Shown here piece after piece: positions 1 through 11,313 of a stretch of 64,000 nucleotides of DNA; within the stretch, counting starts at the first letter, position 1, and the number at the start of each line of letters is the position of its first letter. Under the pieces are notes generated by a model, which made no database searches, had not been told where the DNA came from, and was given only the letters and a program-made list of their open reading frames with translations. Position numbers and translations under genes: made by a program. Source of the stretch: Caenorhabditis remanei (lineage: Eukaryota > Nematoda > Chromadorea > Rhabditida > Rhabditidae); contig NC_071328.1 in assembly GCF_010183535.1 (NCBI RefSeq), forward strand, positions 372,001-436,000, read 5' to 3'.

Positions 1-3000
1 ATGGAGCTTTGCTCTCTCATCACCTCAGCCTTCATCACCTACCTCGGTGGTTGCTCTGAAAAAGACCGAAAATCGCTATTGAAATCAATGTCGAAAATGT
101 TCAACATGCCACCAAACTTCAAACCACTCTCCTTCGCATCTCTGGAAACCGAACAATTGAATTGGAAGACAAAAGGTCTTCCAGCCGATCAGCTATCTCT
201 CGAGAACGGAATGATCATGTTCAATTCAGAGCATGTCCCTTTAATTATCGATCCATCCGGACAGGTTTCCAGTTTTCTCGCCAAATTTCTAGAGAAATCA
301 GAGACTTTCAAAGCGGCGCAACCGGATTTAATGACTCAGATAGAGCTAGCGATTCGATTTGGAAAAACTATAATTATAGACGATGTTGTGGAATTCGACT
401 CCGCCCTCATTCCGATTCTAAGAAGAGATTTATCGAGTCAGGGACCCCGCCAAGTGATTTCTTTCGGTGGAAAACAAATCGATTTCAATCCAGACTTCAA
501 AATATTCATTTGCACGAGAGATGACAAGGTACAAATCCGACCGAACTCCTCGGTTCAACTCAATATCGTCAACTTCACCACCACAATTTCGGCGCTGTCC
601 GCTCAACTCCTCGACGTGGCAATTCATTTGGAGAAGCCTGAGTTGGAGGAACGATCGTCGAGTCTTCTGAGGGATGCCGAGTTGAAAAAGTTGGAGCTGG
701 AGGGATTGGAGCAGTTACTGTTGCAACAGTTGGCCTCGTCGCAGGGAAATTTGTTGGATAACACGGCGTTGTTGGATTCGTTGAATAAGTCAAAGGAGAG
801 CGCTGAGATTATTAGCAAGAGTATTGTGGAGAGCGAACATTTGCATAAAGAGTTGACTACGGTATGTTGACGTTTTGTTTGTATCCCGCTTCAAATTTAA
901 TAAGATATAAGATGAGCTAAAAAAAATATACCAAAATGTAGATCTCACCGAGTTCTATATCTGTGACCTACAACGACTACTCGTTAATGTGACGCGGGCC
1001 GGGAAAACTGCCAAATAATGCAAAAATCACAGTGACCAAACTACAGTGTAGATCTCGATGATCTCTTTGTCCCTGATGTAATGCGGGCCGGATGGTTATT
1101 TGTTAATGTGCTAAAAGACTCTTAAATGATCAAATAGCCACTATAGGCCTGCCCGCACATTAGCAAATAGCCGTCTTGCCCGTAGTTAGTTCTAGGCATA
1201 GAACTCGCCGAAATCTACATTTTGGCATATTGATCAGCTCATAATATCGAGTGTGAAGCAAATTACGCCCGTGTCAGCCCGTTACAGCCCGATTCGCAAT
1301 TATGTTAATAATTCTCAATAGAGCGAATTTACATCTTTCAGCAAAAAGAGATCTATGTCCCACTATCTCTCTTCACATCCAGCCTATTCTTCTCCTTCTC
1401 AAATCTCCAATACTACAACCCAATGTACAATTATAGTGTGAACACTATAATGAGACTATTCGAGAAGACTATCAGGTCTTGCGAGGTTCGTCAAAAGTGC
1501 AGTACCCCAAGATAGTTTTCATTCTTTTCAGGATAAGTCACCCAGTCGTGTCGAGACCCTTGCCCGCCAGATGCAGCTCACAGTATTCTATCACATCTCA
1601 CGTGGAATATTCCGTCAGGATCGTCTGATGTTCGCCGTCGCTTTCATCAATGCAACGATGCCAAAACTATTCCAACCGAAAGAATGGGAGCTGTTCACCG
1701 GACTCCTTGTGGACGAGTCCACAGATCTCTCAGGCATCCGTGTCTCCTGGATAACTGCCGATAGGTTACAAGCACTCGCCAGAATCCGAACCCATCTGCC
1801 GAGTCTATTCAATAATTTCCAAATCCAGGATGACGCAACGTGGAATGAGTTCTCGAAGACGTTGCAATGTGAGACGGCGTTCCCGAAAAATGTGGAAGTG
1901 AAGATGACTCACTTCCAGAAGGTTCTCTTCATTCAAGCGGCAAAACCGGAGAGATTGTACAACTGTTTGATGGATTTCGTGTTGAAAACGTTGAGTAAGT
2001 GACACCGAACACTCCCCTTTCATTAGAGCGCGCTTTCAAACTATCTATGAATTTGTTCATAGGTACTTTCGACTACGGGGAGTCCATTTCTGCCATCAAA
2101 ACCGGCTGCATGTCTCTGCGAGCCGAGTTATGACTCTCAAGCTTCAAGCTTTACCACACGAAATTTTCAGTCCGTACAGCTATGCTTTGCGTACACTATT
2201 TGCCGATTTGGAATCCCATGTGAAAAAGCTCAACCATATGAAAAGTTTGAGAGCTCATAACTCTGCTCGCAGATACATTTAGCCGGTTTTGATTGCAGAA
2301 ATGAACTCCCCGTAGTCGAAAGTACCTATGACCAAATTTATAGATAGTTTGGCAATCGCGTCTCCAAAGACTTCCCTTGTCAGCAAACTAAACACAATTA
2401 TTTTCAGACGTTCCCTCTATCAACCCGCCCGCCTTCGAACTAATGCACATATTTGCTGAAAGTGAAGCCCAAGAACCCATTCTCTTCATCCTTGCCGATG
2501 GAGCTGATCCATCTCAAGAGCTATCGGAATTGGCGACCAAACTACAAGTACCGTACCATTCGATTTCTATGGGACAAGGACAGGAGCAGGCGGCGTATGA
2601 AGCCATCCGGGAAGCGGCGTCAAAGGGAGAGTGGTTGTGTTTGAATAACTTGCATTTGATGTTGCAAGCGGTGCCCGCCATTTTTAAGGTACGGGGGGCG
2701 GGGAGCGACCTATCTTGTTTGAATTTCACGATACAAAAGGCTACCCGAAAATTTTAGTCCAATCAAGTCGGGTTTCGGAAGATTTTGTTTTTCAGCACCT
2801 CTCCCTGACCACACCCCACTCAAATTTCCGTCTCTGGCTAACCACCGAAGCGGACGCTCGTTTCCCATCAATGATGCTCCAACAATCGCTCAAAATCACG
2901 TTCGAACCGCCACCAGGTGTCAGAAACAATCTTCTGAGAACATACACTCAAATCGATCGGAACGGAATGAAGAATGTGGTGACGTGTCAATCGATATTCG

Positions 3001-6000
3001 CGTTGGCATGGCTGCACGCGTTACTCCAGGAGAGAAGAACGTTCATTCCGCAGGGATGGACAAAGTTCTACGAGTTTGGAGCGAGTGATGTAAGAGTTGC
3101 GAAGTCGTTTGTGGAACAGTTGACGGAGAATAGTGAGTTTTTTTTTTAAATAAGGGGACTAAATATGACATATTAGCTCGACACACTTCCTACAACTCCA
3201 CCGAAATCCCCTTGAACAATGTCTCTTTGTGCTTGAGTCTCTCAATTTCGCACACAATTTTCTTCGGTTTCGGTAGCGTTGTAAGAAGCGTACCGTGCTT
3301 ATAGGACATAATCTCGAGCAATTTTTTGTTATACCTAATAAGAACTGCCCGATCCTAAACTGGAACGGGATCTTGGGGTGAATGCTGTAATTAAATGCGC
3401 TCCACCAGACTTGGAGGGAAATTCAAATTCTACTTTTTTCAATTGAATATTTTACAGTGGCATTTTGATACGCAGCTTAATCGACCACCTTTTGAGCCGA
3501 TTTGTGTCAGTTTTCCCGCACTTTCGGTCAGTTTTTTGGCCGTCGCGCATCTTTTCAAGATTTGAATTTCGCGCTATTTGTTTTTAGTACTGACCCCGTG
3601 ATCCGGTCTAATTCTGGGCTCCGGGAATACTGATCAGGGCTGTTCTTATTCGGGCAGAACAGATCCATTCAGTCAGTTCAGATCTGTACTAGGCGCTCAT
3701 TAGAAATGAAATATTCGAAATCTTTTGCGGAGATCGAAACATCCAAAAATTCTATTTTCCAGAAGCCGACTGGGAATTCGTTCGTGGAATTCTGAAGTTT
3801 GTCATTTATGGAGGTCGGATCGAGAATGACTTCGATGCGAAGGTTCTAGACTCCTATTTGAATATATTGTTCTCCGATGCGAAAATAAACGGAACTGCCG
3901 GTCAAATCCTTGTCAAAGGCATCGAGATTCCAGCGACTACTAATGTTAAGGTGGGTAGTCCTTCTCAATAGAGTGTAATCTCAATAGAGCGAATTTCCAA
4001 CATAACATCCTTCAGGACTACCTTGCTCATATCTCCAAGTCAATTCCTGCAGTCGATGAGCCATTCCTATTCGGTCTACCCGAGAATATTAAATACTCGT
4101 GGCAGATTGTGGAAGCGGACCGTACAATCTCTTCTATTAGGACTTTGGGTATGTCCTAGGGTTATAAGGAAAGTCTTTGGATGCGTAGCTTTCTATAAAT
4201 TTGATCATGGGTATTTTCGACCATGGGGAGTCCATTTCTGATGTCTGAACGTGCTAAATGTGTCTGCGAGCCAAGTTATGAGATCTCAAACTTTTCATAT
4301 GGTGAAGCATTTTCACATGGAATTCCAAATCGGCCGCGTATACGTCACCGAGCGGTTCACCTGTGCTCGTACGTTAGAAAAATGAGAAAACCTTATCGTA
4401 CAATATTCGCCGATTTGGAATTTCATGTGAAAAAGCTTCACCATATGAAAAGTTTGAGAGCTCATAACTCGGCTTGCAGGCACATTTAGCAGGTTTTGAC
4501 TTCAGAAGTGGACTTCACGTTGTCGAAAATACCCATGACCAAATTTATAGATCGTTTGAAAGCCAAAGACTTCCCTAGTTAGTTTGACAACCAATTTCCC
4601 CCATATTTCCAGCTCTTGGCGACTCGAAAAACGCCCTCTCCGACCAATCGGACACCATCTCCCAAATAGTGTCTCTCTGGAAAAAACTGTGTCAAGTAGA
4701 TGACCTGCCGAAACGAGAACTCCCTCCATCCAATCGATCCACCGATCCGATTTCCGAAGTGTTGTGTCTGGAGACAATCAATGCCCTCTCCCTTATCAAA
4801 CAACTCCATCGATCGATTGGCAACGTAGCGAAATCTATGAAAATGCCGAGTCTCGCTTCTTCGAGCACTCAGAAGACAATCCAATCGCTCGTCTTCCAAC
4901 AGACACCCGATGAATGGGATAGTCTGTGGGCGGGGCCAGCCGACCCGGCGGATTTCTTGAATGCTGTGGTGAAGAAGACAAGGGGAACTATGCAGGTATC
5001 GTTGCTCAAACCCTTTTCTAGCATTGCAGTAAAGTCAGAGCGCTTTTCTCTAATCTTTAAATTTAACATTTACTTGTCGTATCTTCCAATATGAACCGCG
5101 ACGCGTACGCAACGCAACTCGGACAAAAATTGAAATATGTTTGTTGTGGACACCAAAACTTTTCTGATGTTGAGCGGAAATTACTCCTTCCGTTTTCCGC
5201 CTTCCGCCATTTCAAGATTTTTCCCTCTTTCACATAGAGAATATCAGCTTGAAACATTCGTTACTCTCACCTACTCGAATTAACTTGTATTTTTGAGGTT
5301 TTTGCAGAAAACTTCAAGTTTTCACCAAAAAAACAAAATTTAACACACATTTAACCATTTTTTGGAGCGATTTACAACAAAATAAGACCAAAATCGTCTT
5401 CTAAAAATGACTTTTATTCCGCATTCCGCTCAACTATGGTTGTAGTTGACCACTTTTGATATCTACGTTCGACTCAGAGATATCTAGTATCGCCACGTCT
5501 TCCCACCTCTGAAAATAAGCCACGCCCATTTCCAGACGTCGTCTCTCAGACTCGTAATTAAGTTGGCACGATTATGCCCTTGAAAAATGTCTCTTTTTCT
5601 CTGAGTCTCTCAATTTTGCACACAATTTTCTTCGAGTTCGGTAGAGCGCGGTTAATCACATGATCTTCCAGCTCTACGAGTCGTCAAAAACCTCATCAGC
5701 CTCACTTCTCTCCTCCCCAATCGATTTCTCCGATCTCTTCTACCCGAACATCTTCCTGAATGCTCTCCGTCAAATGACATCCCGTCAACTCAAAATTCCA
5801 CTCGATCAACTCATCCTCTCCTCCGCGTGGACTCCATCCCAACTACCCGCGAAACAATGTGTTCAAGTCCAGGGACTCCTCCTTCAGGGTGCCACATTCG
5901 ACTCATTCCTCCGTGAGACTACTGTATCGAGTGCCGCATTCACCCAGGCACCGATTCTATTCCTCGCGTGGACTGCCGAGAACTCGTCGACAATAAGTGG

Positions 6001-6124
6001 GGAACAGATTCAAGTTCCCTTGTATAGTTCCAGTGATCGAGCTGATTTGATCAGTTCTGTGAATATGCCGTGTCGAGGTGTCGATCAATGGAATATTGCA
6101 GCTGTTGCGCTCTTTTTGAGATAA
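1..6124 (+). CDS. che-3: Cytoplasmic dynein-2 heavy chain, C-terminal part (5' end outside window)
   Basis: Motor subunit of the dynein that drives retrograde intraflagellar transport in cilia (in worms, sensory neurons). Exons 1-861, 1342-1485, 1532-1994, 2408-2688, 2796-3132, 3763-3950, 4016-4148, 4613-4995 and 5672-6124 join in frame to 1080 codons plus stop. The reading starts just after the stalk: AAA5 (LNWKTKGLPADQLSLEN, ALIPILRRDL, SQGNLLDN), then AAA6 (LADGADPSQEL, MGQGQ, GEWLCLNNLHL, FRLWLTTEA) and the C-terminal domain ending VDQWNIAAVALFLR. These follow the DYNC2H1 pattern rather than that of cytoplasmic dynein-1. Full-length relatives have about 4000 residues or more, so roughly three quarters lies upstream. 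The ATG at position 1 is an internal Met. Introns 1, 3, 5, 7 and 8 carry palindromic repeats. All splice phases agree, so the gene looks functional. Confidence 0.93.
911..1243. repeat. Palindromic MITE family A, copy 1 (che-3 intron 1)
   Basis: Imperfect inverted repeat. The left arm has TATACCAAAATGTAGATCTC near 927 and the right arm ends near 1230 with GAAATCTACATTTTGGCATA. The interior carries GCGGGCCGG-type blocks. Other copies lie at about 7197-7812, 35504-35715 and 49274-49492, so this is a dispersed non-autonomous family. Confidence 0.75.
2040..2352. repeat. Palindromic MITE family C, copy 1 (che-3 intron 3)
   Basis: Fold-back element. The left end reads GGTACTTTCGACTACGGGGA and the right end mirrors it with CCCCGTAGTCGAAAGTACC. 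A second, diverged copy sits in intron 7 of the same gene (about 4189-4562). The arms include CATATGAAAAGTTTGAGAGC in both copies. Confidence 0.75.
3172..3302. repeat. Palindromic MITE family B, copy 1 (che-3 intron 5)
   Basis: About 130 bp with terminal arms of the type TTAGCTCGACAC...CTTACAACTGCGCTC and their complements around a shared core (TGTCTCTTTNTCTNTGAGTCT). Related copies: 5554-5655 (partial), 37711-37850, 60373-60516. Confidence 0.7.
4189..4562. repeat. Palindromic MITE family C, copy 2 (che-3 intron 7)
   Basis: Left arm TTCTATAAATTTGATCATGG, right arm CATGACCAAATTTATAGATC. Inside, CATATGGTGAAGC and GCTTCACCATATG are mirror images. Same family as 2040-2352. Confidence 0.75.
5554..5655. 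repeat. MITE family B, partial copy (che-3 intron 8)
   Basis: Shares the TGTCTCTTTTTCTCTGAGTC core and the CGGTAGAGCGCGGTT right arm with the family B copies; the left arm is eroded. The same intron holds ACCGCGACGCGTACGCAACG near 5096, which recurs near 6349. Confidence 0.55.
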
Positions 6125-6944
6125 TTTTCTATACTTTTTATACTATTTTGTGGCAAACTGATAAAATTTGTGATTTTTTTGTTGCATTTTCTAGTGATGT
6201 ATCATTTTTGTCAGTTAAAAACTGGTTTTTGCTATTTTCATTGTTTACTTATTCTAATATTTAATTAGAAACGTTTCATAAAAGCGTAAACGCGTTCCGT
6301 CGCACAGCGGTTGGCACGGTGCCGAATTCGTCGTATCTTTCACTAAAAACCGCGACGCGCACGCAACGCGACTCGGAAAGAATTGAAATATGTTTATTTT
6401 GAAATTTTAGCATCAAAATAAACCAAATCAAGCAAAAATTGTTCGTTTTTAGCTGGCTATGTCCGAATTCATAGTGTTTTGGTAAAAATTGAAATTTTGA
6501 ACATTTTTTTCAAAAAACTTTGCCCAAAAAATATCGACTTCTTCAAAAAATAAGAAAAAATAGAAATTTTCAGCGAACAAAAATAAATTTGATAAATTTT
6601 TTGAATTTCGCGCTAATTATACTGGAGCGCCGAAGCTTCTTATGAAATTTCTATGATTCTGTGCTGATTTTTGAGCTTAGAAGGTTAAAAAAAACCTTAT
6701 AAGTCTGAGAAATTTCCGGAATTTTCCCAATTTCGGAAATTTTGTTTAAAATTTTTAATCATTTCTCATAAAAAAACAGAAAAAATCTCGATATTTTACT
6801 AAAAACCCTGCGGCGGGACTCATTTGTACCAAGGAATTGGAAAATTTAATCAATTTCCTTCCCAGAACGATGAAAAAATCTATGGTATACAATAAAGTTA
6901 GATATAATACATAGTGAGATAATCATTTCTTTTATACACAAAAG
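6125..6944. other. Intergenic: converging 3' flanks of che-3 and the F-box gene
   Basis: AT-rich 3' untranslated or intergenic DNA. Near 6349 is a copy of the GC-rich word CCGCGACGCGCACGCAACGC, also near 5096 and, in complement form, near 27300. AATAAA at 6891 could be a distal poly(A) signal for the plus-strand gene. No supported open reading frame. Confidence 0.5.
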
Positions 6945-9486
6945 TCATCGCATCCATTCGACTCGAATACACTCCTTCTCCATCTCGATTTCATAATATT
7001 CCTCTGTTTCAGGTATCAAATAGTGTCGAAAATTCGGATATCCCTTAATGAGTGTGTCCTCTCGACGGAAACTTTGTTGCATGAAAGTGATATTGAATGG
7101 ATTGACGTCATTCGATATATACCAGATTTCTATCAGAGCTCGTCGAACGATATTCTGGAATTTTAAAGTTATGTCATAAGGTACAATTCGCTTCAAAAAT
7201 ATACCAAAATGTAGATCTCTGCGAGTTCTATGTCTCTGATATAATACATGCCGGCTTTGGATTCATTATTGTACCAAAATATATACTCTTCTCACTCTTT
7301 TTTCTTCCCCAGATTTTGAAAATCCGGGGAAGGAAAAGAGATTCTGAATCAAAAGTTGAGGATTCAGAATGAGTACAGTCATATAAACCAGAATACAGTG
7401 AAAAATCTCTTTTTTAGTCTTCTTTTTTCTTCCCCAGATTTTGAAAATCCGGGGAAGAAAAAAGAATTTTTCAAAAACAGGGGAAGAAAAATAGATTCTG
7501 AATGAGAACAGTCATATCAGACGGAGGACAGCTGAAAATATCTTTTTCTTACTCTTCTTTCTTCTTCCCCCAGATTTTGAAAATCCGGGGAAGGAAAAAG
7601 GATTTTCGGATTTTTCAAAAATTCAGGGAAGAAAAAGAGATTCTGAATCAAAAGTTAAGGATTCAGAATGAGTACAGTCATATAAGACGGAGGACAGCTG
7701 AAAATATCTTTTTCTTATTCTTCTTTTCCTTCCCCAAATTTTGAAAAATACGGGGAAGAAAAAAGGAATTTCGAAGAACTCGTCGAGATCTACATTTTGG
7801 TATATTTTTTAAACAAATTTTGAAGTGAGTCCCTGAATCACTTACCTTGATGACATAAGCAATCTTATTATCAGCACTAACTCCATGGAATTGAAGATTC
7901 AATCTCGGACAAATATTGAAACATTTGAATGGAAATGTATTCGGATTCATATAAGAATTCACAGTGAGCATTTGTAATGCCTTACACTGATCCGAATGTA
8001 GAATCTTATGAATTTCCGTCTTTGTTTCATTAGTTATGCATAGAGACACTTCTTCCAGTACTTCCAGATTCAAGAAATTAGAAGTTATGATATATTTTGA
8101 GTTGTTATTCATAAGTTCGAATTTCCGAATGGAAAGTTTGGAATCCGTTCGATTCAACTCAGTGGAAACTGCATCCCATTGATTGTCTTGCCGATAGAGT
8201 TTCAGTTTTTCCAATCGAAGTTTCGGATGCTTCAGAATACTCAATACTGATGCGCTGAGGTCTCTGAAATGGATTTTTTAAAACATTTTCAATAAAAAAG
8301 ATGATTCTGAAGGCCCCGCCCACAAAAAGAAAGAAGGAGCCGGTGTGTTGGAGCCAGAGCTCTGTTTTGAATCCAGTCTGCTCAAAAATGTGAAACATTT
8401 TATGATACTTAAAAACTCGATTTGTGCCTCAAAAAGTCGAAAAAACCGTTTGAGTAGCCAAAATACGATGTTTTAGACTCAGAATTTCGGAATCTTAGCT
8501 CAAAATCCGATTTTCCAGATGAAATTCGGTCGGATAAGCCTATCGGTTTCATTTCCTATTGATTTTTTCGAGTTTTAACAAGAAAATACGCTTAAAAATG
8601 GATTTTCAGCTCAAAAATCATCAAAGACGTCAAAAAAAAAGCACCGACTTTTATTATTTTTGAACGAATTTAGTGCTTTTTTCGACGTTTTTGGAGCTGA
8701 AAATCCGGTTTTAAGCAGATTTTCTTGCTAAAACCCGAAAAGTTTAGCGATTTCCGGCTAATTTTTAGCGGTAAAATCGAATTTTTGAGCTAAAATTTGA
8801 TAAAATTGCAAAGTTTCTATGTTTTTGAGTGCAAAAAATCTTAATTTAACCGCTCAAACGGTTTTTTTTTTCGACTTTTTGAGCTACAAATCGAGGTTTT
8901 GACTCTTATAAAATATTTTTGCACGTTTTTGAGCAGGCTGTTCTCAAAACTGAGCTCTGGCTCCAACACACCGGCTCCTTTTTTCGCTTTGTGGGCGGGG
9001 CCTTTAGGACTATCGATTTTTTTCCAAATTTCGACAAAAAAGTTGTTTTTTGTTGCGTAAAAGGATTTTGTTACAGTTTTCCAGAATTTCGCAGCAGAAG
9101 TCTCAAATTTTCACAAAAAAAAAACAAAATTTTACACAAATTTACCAACTTTTAGACACTTTTTACAACAAATAAAGACCAAATTCCCCTTTTTATCCAC
9201 TCACTCTGCTTTAATTACAGAATTAAACGATTCCGAGATGAATCGCCAACTATTACACTGTTGATAAAACACTTCTGTCAATTTCGGATCCCAGCTATCG
9301 ACTATTAATCGAATGCGTTTTGACACATTCCGGAGACTGATTCTGAAAGAAAAATGAAATAAAATCAAAAATAAAAAAAAAACAAGAAAAAAATCTCTCT
9401 TACCGATCCTTAATATCCAAGTATTGAGATAAATTCAGGTGTTCGAAAACTAGGTATTTCTTTTCTAATTCAGTAAGCACAACCAT
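6945..9486 (-). CDS. F-box and FTH/DUF38 domain protein (FBXA-like)
   Basis: Minus-strand gene. Exons 9486-9404, 9342-9205, 8263-7846 and 7154-6945 give 282 residues. The N-terminus is an F-box (FEHLNLSQYLDIKDR followed by ISLRNVSKRIRLIVDSW), the segment that binds SKP1 in SCF ubiquitin ligases. The rest matches the nematode FTH/DUF38 substrate-recognition region: HSDQCKALQMLTV in place of the usual DQWK-type motif, and the closing YPNFRHYLIP...YYEIEMEKECIRVEW. This family is greatly expanded in Caenorhabditis, so I assign no one-to-one symbol. The substrate is unknown. All phases agree (83+138+418+210 bases). A splice acceptor lies 15 bases before the ATG. Introns 2 and 3 are filled by large palindromic repeats. 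Confidence 0.85.
7197..7812. repeat. MITE family A copy split by an internal tandem repeat (F-box gene intron 3)
   Basis: Left arm TATACCAAAATGTAGATCTC at about 7200; right arm GAGATCTACATTTTGGTATA at about 7788. Between them, about 7300-7770, is a 3-4 copy tandem repeat of roughly 120-190 bp (CTTCCCCAGATTTTGAAAAT, GATTCTGAATCAAAAGTT, GAGTACAGTCATATAA). The tandem block probably expanded inside the element. Confidence 0.65.
8308..9009. repeat. ~700-bp palindromic element (F-box gene intron 2)
   Basis: Outer arms GGCCCCGCCCACAAAAAG and its near-complement CTTTGTGGGCGGGGCC, then GGAGCCGGTGTGTTGGAGCC mirrored by GGCTCCAACACACCGGCTCC. Homology continues inward to the CAAACGG/CCGTTTG blocks. No reading frame of note inside, so it is non-autonomous. 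Confidence 0.8.
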
Positions 9487-9510
9487 GTTGAGTAGGAGTC
9501 ACTGAAAAAT
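9487..9510 (-). promoter_or_regulatory. Putative SL trans-splice acceptor of the F-box gene
   Basis: On the minus strand TTATTTTTCAG ends 15 bases before the ATG, with no upstream exon needed. This is the usual layout of a nematode trans-spliced leader site; a 5'UTR intron is the alternative. Confidence 0.5.
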
Positions 9511-9776
9511 AAAAAATAAAAATAAATTTTACGAAAAATATAAACGAAAATCCGGAAACCACTCAAAGGCATGAAAAATAATCATTGAAATAGAAAAACA
9601 ACAGATATATAGTAAATTTCATCTGAAAATTTTATTTTTCCAGAAAAAAACACTCTAATTCATTGATTTACAGAGATTTTCAGCATTTTTATATCTATAC
9701 CAGCCTGTCTCCCCCGCCTTCGGCGGTTGAGCCGGCTGGTCTCTCTTCATTCACGTGGTCATTGACTTTCGAATGT

Positions 9777-9890
9777 GCCCGCATGGCCGAGTGGTTTAAA
9801 GCGGCGGTCGTTTTCCAAAGCACGCCAGTTCGGTTTTGCCTCCTGGCTAAGTTTCTCTCCTCTTCCCAAAACCGTTGCGGACAGCGCCTC
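9777..9890 (+). ncRNA. tRNA-like / Pol III-type element, probably degenerate
   Basis: A near-perfect box A (TGGCCGAGTGGTTTA) follows GCCCGCA, as in Leu/Ser tRNAs. A weak box B-like AGTTCGGTTTTGCC lies about 35 bases on. TGCGGAC near 9886 could pair with GCCCGCA at 6 of 7 positions, but no good anticodon stem or TTCRA loop can be drawn, so it is not a normal tRNA. A run of T lies near 9908. Most likely a tRNA pseudogene or tRNA-derived SINE fragment. Confidence 0.3.
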
Positions 9891-10788
9891 AGACAACGCC
9901 CAATTGTCTTTTATATATAAGAATGATCTCATTTCTTTGGGAAAGTGTGCATTCTGACGTCACGGTGTTTGCGGACCCTCCGAAAATTTGAATGCATCAA
10001 ACATAACGACGATTTATTTCCCTCTTTTTTCGAGTGGAAATCCGACTTTTTCGGTGGAAAAATGCTGATTTTTCTCATTTTTAAAATTAAAATTGAATAA
10101 GAAATTGAAAAATAACATAAAAACCTATTTTCTATCGACTTTCCGCAGAAATGCTCGTAAAAACTGAGAAAAATTTATTTTGTGCCGGTGCACGTGTTTC
10201 TGGCAGTTTCTGGTTGTTTTTCAAACGATTTTTAGAAGAAAACGCGAAAAATTATAAGAAAATCATCAAAAAACTTTCGAAACCCAATAAAAACCCAAGT
10301 TTTAACCTGAAAACCCAAATAAACCGATTTTTGCCATTTCCGCACCTCATTTTTCTTATATTTCCTGTCCAAATCATTAATTTCTACTCATATTTCCGCA
10401 TTTCATCTCAAATTACCCTTATTAGCTCTCTTTTTCCATCTTTTTCAGTCTCCATAACACTCTTAGCCCGCCAATTCAGTAAACGCGCTCTAATGAGAAT
10501 TTCAATTTTTCGGTGGGAAATGTCTCTTTTTCGGTTGGATTAAGGGTTTCTATGGAGATATTTGGAGGTCAGATGCCATTTTTAGGCTCCAGAATTTCAG
10601 ATTTAGTTGGTTTCTCTCTGAAAATCTGTGTGAAATGTCTAAAAACTTAAGTTTTTTTTCGGAAACTGAACCAAAAATAAATAAAAAATGTGAAAATAGG
10701 TTAAAACCGAAACGAACTATAGCAAAACCTTCTATTTTTGTGGCTAAAATCTCACTAGATACAAGTTTTTCATTTTTATTTATTTATA

Positions 10789-11195
10789 GATTTGAAGGGG
10801 CCAGCATTATTCCAGAATTTAAGATTTTTTGATATGAATCGATTCAGAAATCCAAGAAAAAGAGAAAATCCTCTTGGACCCAGGTCTGAAAATCCGTTTG
10901 AAGCGAGTTATGTGACTTCGAAGGGACAAAAATTGCTCTTCATTGTATTTCAATACATTTTGTTGGAAATTCTCCTCAGAAATGTTCATTTATCTCGAAA
11001 ATTTTTTAAAAATGAACTTTTACGAGAAGAATTTTCATTGAACTGTACTGAAAATACGTCAAGAAGCGATTTTTAGCACTTTGAGATCTCATAACTCGTT
11101 TCAGACTGGTTTTCAGATCTAGATTCATGACGATTTTCTCTTTTCCCTGGCTTTCTGAATCGATTCATATCAAAAATCTTAAATTTTGGAATAAT
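10789..11195. repeat. ~400-bp palindromic MITE upstream of capg-1
   Basis: The left arm has TTTTGATATGAATCGATTCA near 10829, mirrored by TGAATCGATTCATATCAAAA near 11157. CATTATTCCAGAATTTAAG near 10804 is mirrored near 11180. It ends about 100 bases before the capg-1 acceptor and so may contain promoter sequence. Confidence 0.75.
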
Positions 11196-11287
11196 GTCTT
11201 TTTTTTAAACTCTTTTTATCTTCTTCTTTTTTCTTCTTTTTTTCCTTCTTGTTCCTTCTTTTTCCTTTCCAAATCCTCTCATTTTCT

Positions 11288-11313
11288 CTATTTCCAGGTT
11301 AAACAATTCAAAC
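11288..11313 (+). promoter_or_regulatory. Putative SL trans-splice acceptor of capg-1
   Basis: A pyrimidine-rich tract ending TATTTCCAG (at 11297) lies 16 bases before the ATG at 11314. It could receive a spliced leader or end a 5'UTR intron. Confidence 0.5.

Larger units (their letters stand above)
9511..11287. other. Intergenic region between the divergent F-box gene and capg-1
   Basis: Shared upstream region of two divergent genes. It holds a tRNA-like element (about 9777-9890), a copy of GACGTCACGGTGTTTGCGG near 9956 related to repeats near 24810, 26240 and 31540, and a 400-bp palindrome (about 10789-11195). A 130-codon open frame at 10151-10543 is low-complexity and not supported. Confidence 0.5.

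Noticed and set aside
1..3. ATG at the first base as a gene start
   Set aside because: It falls inside the dynein-2 motor, just after the stalk; the rest of the protein must lie upstream.
10151..10543. 130-codon plus-strand frame upstream of capg-1
   Set aside because: Lys/Phe/Ile-rich translation of AT-rich DNA with no domain features.
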